Below the pieces are notes generated by a model. The model was not told where the DNA came from. It saw only the letters and a list, made by a program, of their open reading frames with translations, and ran no database searches. A DNA stretch of 64,000 bases from Pantoea eucalypti (lineage in GTDB: Bacteria > Pseudomonadota > Gammaproteobacteria > Enterobacterales > Enterobacteriaceae), in NCBI RefSeq assembly GCF_009646115.1, contig NZ_CP045720.1:2046001-2110000 (forward strand). Reading direction: 5' to 3'. The position numbers were made by a program, and so were the translations under genes. Shown here piece by piece: positions 61,950 through 64,000 of the stretch. How positions within the stretch are numbered: the stretch's first letter is position 1; the number at the start of each line of letters is the position of its first letter.

Positions 61950-63379
61950 TCACCCCGCAGGATAAACTGACTGTTCAGGTGTGCCACGGCGATCCCAGCG
62001 GCTGGCGACAAGCCACAACAGTGCCGTCGCAAACCAGCCGACGATCCACGAGACATCATTACCGGCAAAAATCCAGGTCAGCGATCCGTGGTGCAGCGGA
62101 TTATCGATAAACGGCAGTTGCACCAGCACCCCCAGAAAATAGACGGTAATACCGGCAAGGTTCCAGCGTCCATAGCGTCCGTCCGGCTGAGACAGCGCCG
62201 GGACATCAACGCTGCCTTTGGTGATCAGATAAAAATCGGTCAGGCTGATCGCGCTCCAGGGCACAAAGAAAGCCAGCAAAAAGAGCAGGAAGTGCGTGAA
62301 GGATTTCAGAAAGGCCGGTTCACTGAGGAGAGCAATAACGCAGGCCAGCGCCACCATCAGTACCACAAACAGTATGCGCCCGCCGCGACTCAGTGTGGTC
62401 TGCTGACGGAAGCCAGAGACAATAGTGGTCAGTGACATAAAACTGCCGTACGCATTCAGCGTGGTAAAGGTGATTTTCCCAAAGCAAATGGCGAAATAAA
62501 TCACCATAGCCATGGTTGTTGTGCTGCCCATACTCACGATGTAACCGACCTCATTGCCTGCAAACGCACTTCCGGCAATGGCCGCGACGATCACGCCCAG
62601 CGTCATTGACGCCTGGGTGCCCAGTACGGTGCCCAAAAATACCGCGCTGAAGAGTTTCTTCGCAGAGACATCTGCTGGCAGGTAGCGCGAATAGTCCGAG
62701 ACATAAGGACAGAAGGCAATCTGCCAGGAGGAAGAGAGAGAGACCGCCAGCAGAAAATTTGCCGGGGTAAAGTGCTGATTCTGCCACACGGCGGATAAAT
62801 CATGCGTAGTGAACAGCGTGATAAACAGATAAGCAAAGGCTAACACGCCAATGACGCTCGCCACCTTCCCCAGTTGATGAATCACGCGATAGCCCAGCAC
62901 CGCAATGATCACGATGAGGGTGCTGAACAGGATCATCCCGGTTGCATTGCTGACACCGACAAGTTTAGCCAGGGCCTGCCCCGCCAGGACCGTCCCGCTG
63001 GCTGAAAACCCCACATACATCATGCAGACCAGCACCAGAGGAATCACGGCACCGAAGACGCCAAACTGCATACGGCTGGTGATCATCTGCGGCAACCCAA
63101 GACGCGGACCCTGGATCGCATGCAACGACATGATCGCTGCACCCAGAATCTGTCCCACCAGTAAGCCGATTAGGGACCATATGACATCGCCGCCCAGTAC
63201 CACGGCCAGCGCACCCGTAACAATCGCGGTAATTTGCAGGTTGCCACCAAACCAGAGCGTGAACTGGCTAAAAGGATGACCATGCCGTTCACGCAATGGA
63301 TGTAATCAATAGAACGGGTTTCTGACAGGCGCGGTTTCTCTGCGCCTGAATAATCTGATACGGATGATTTGACCGACAT
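61950..63379 (-). pseudogene. NCS1-family (CodB-like) permease with a single-base frameshift
   Basis: The gene encodes a 12-helix nucleobase/vitamin permease of the NCS1 family. The normal N-terminus MSVKSSVSDYSGAEKPRLSE and the following TRSIDYI start at the ATG at 63379. The rest (RERHGHPFSQFTLWFGGN onwards, 448 residues) is in another frame. The shift lies at about 63296–63299, where one base, probably a C of the expected I-P-L codons, is missing. Translation from the TTG at 63296 could still give an almost complete membrane part. A sequencing error is possible. Likely substrates are cytosine, purines, allantoin or hydroxymethylpyrimidine. Confidence 0.8.
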
Positions 63380-63615
63380 AGATTCCTCGCTGAAACGGTA
63401 AGAGACGCGTTAACGGAAAGCGTGATTTGCCCTATCCCTGGTTGCAATTACATGTCTATACAATTAGCGAGAATGTCATGCACATCTGAAAGTTACAAGG
63501 CAACCTGTCATTGGAAAATGTGATGATATCGACAGGCTGATAACGCCGATCGGGATCGCGTGCGATGCCAGGTAGGTCAGGCTCAGCGTGCAGGGAGGAG
63601 GCGATACTCCGACGG

Positions 63616-64000
63616 TTAACCCTCAGCAACGACCCGCTGACGATGGCAGTCGGCGGGATCCAGTTTCTGCCCCTGAGACGAGTAAACTTCAAGACGCGGC
63701 AGCGGTTTGCCTTCCGCATTATCCAGCAACACCGAGTGGGTCTCGCCCTTTTCAAACAGATAGCGTTCGCCCCACTGGCGCATAGCCACCACCACCGGAA
63801 ACAGTGAACGGCCTCTTTCGGTCAGGACATATTCGCTGTAGGCGCTGCCATCCGAGGCCGGCGCAATCTCAAACACCCCAATCTCCACCAGCTGCTTCAG
63901 GCGCGACGCCAGGATATTTTTCGCCAGCCCTAAGTTGCGCTGGAAGTCACTGAATCTGCGGACGTCATCAAAGGCTTCACGCACGATCATCATGCACCAG
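63616..64000 (-). CDS. HxlR-family regulator, 5' end beyond window
   Basis: Winged helix-turn-helix regulator of the HxlR group. The frame is open to the window edge, and the segment just before the first ATG (63993) already reads Trp-Cys, matching the GDRW-type start of the family, so the true start lies outside. Visible are MMIVREAFDDVRRFSDFQRN and LAKNILASRLKQLVEIGVFE, which form the recognition region, and the wing YVLTERGRSLFPVV. A C-terminal extension of about 45 residues follows the usual end. Target unknown. Confidence 0.88.
   Translation of the reverse strand, partial: WCMMIVREAFDDVRRFSDFQRNLGLAKNILASRLKQLVEIGVFEIAPASDGSAYSEYVLTERGRSLFPVVVAMRQWGERYLFEKGETHSVLLDNAEGKPLPRLEVYSSQGQKLDPADCHRQRVVAEG

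Overview
The window looks like a chromosomal segment of a plant- or environment-associated member of the Enterobacterales, most likely Pantoea or a close Erwiniaceae relative. The reasons are E. coli-like housekeeping order at the left end (mlc–bioD2, ynfD/ynfB/ynfA, ydfG, dcp), roughly 55% GC coding sequence, a PQQ membrane dehydrogenase, and many small sugar and nitrogen scavenging modules. The genus is inferred from gene content only. I see no rRNA, tRNA, IS element, integrase or CRISPR array.

Region 1 (1–20 kb). After the 3' end of mlc and bioD2 come an NCS2 xanthine/urate-type permease, the osmVWXY osmoprotectant ABC operon, a DHA2 drug-efflux MFS, the small envelope proteins YnfD/YnfB/YnfA, and ydfG. 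The block guaD-xdhA-xdhB-xdhC then lies between ydfG and dcp, and hpxO follows on the opposite strand. Together these import and deaminate or oxidise purines to urate and hydroxylate urate; the next enzyme, HiuH, is encoded far away at 42.95 kb. The permease, guaD-xdh and hpxO transcription units each carry a sequence resembling a sigma-54 (-24/-12) promoter, which points to a nitrogen-limitation regulon.

Region 2 (20–32 kb). This holds an isolated GT4 glycosyltransferase, a cysteine-rich exported peptide, a class C beta-lactamase without ampR, a Xre/RES toxin-antitoxin pair with a perfect 16-bp inverted repeat over its promoter and Shine-Dalgarno, and a YghA-type SDR. A LacI regulator then stands divergent from an AfuABC-like ABC importer plus an inositol-monophosphatase-family phosphatase, with two LacI-type operators between them.

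Region 3 (32–43 kb). Two hipBA modules lie 7 kb apart. Each is preceded by four 18-bp operators spaced 27–28 bp, but the half-sites differ completely (TATCC versus WACAGC). Between them are an orphan YgiT-type zinc-finger protein, a degenerate M24 peptidase-fold protein and a FUSC-family membrane protein. An exported GDXG esterase and periplasmic HiuH follow.

Region 4 (43–49.7 kb). A single deletion appears to have fused a 5'-truncated lysR to a 5'-truncated SDR. Next are an old-yellow-enzyme reductase, nudK, a DeoR regulator, an Asp/Glu-racemase-like gene that lacks an ATG/GTG/TTG start for its full domain, a VOC protein and curA.

Region 5 (49.7–64 kb). A six-gene minus-strand operon encodes a TIM-barrel isomerase, a three-part sugar ABC importer, an RpiR regulator and a PfkB kinase: a complete import–isomerise–phosphorylate route for an unidentified sugar. 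A PQQ dehydrogenase, a GT-D glycosyltransferase, an ACS-family MFS, an NCS1 permease broken by one missing base, and the 3' part of an HxlR regulator finish the window.
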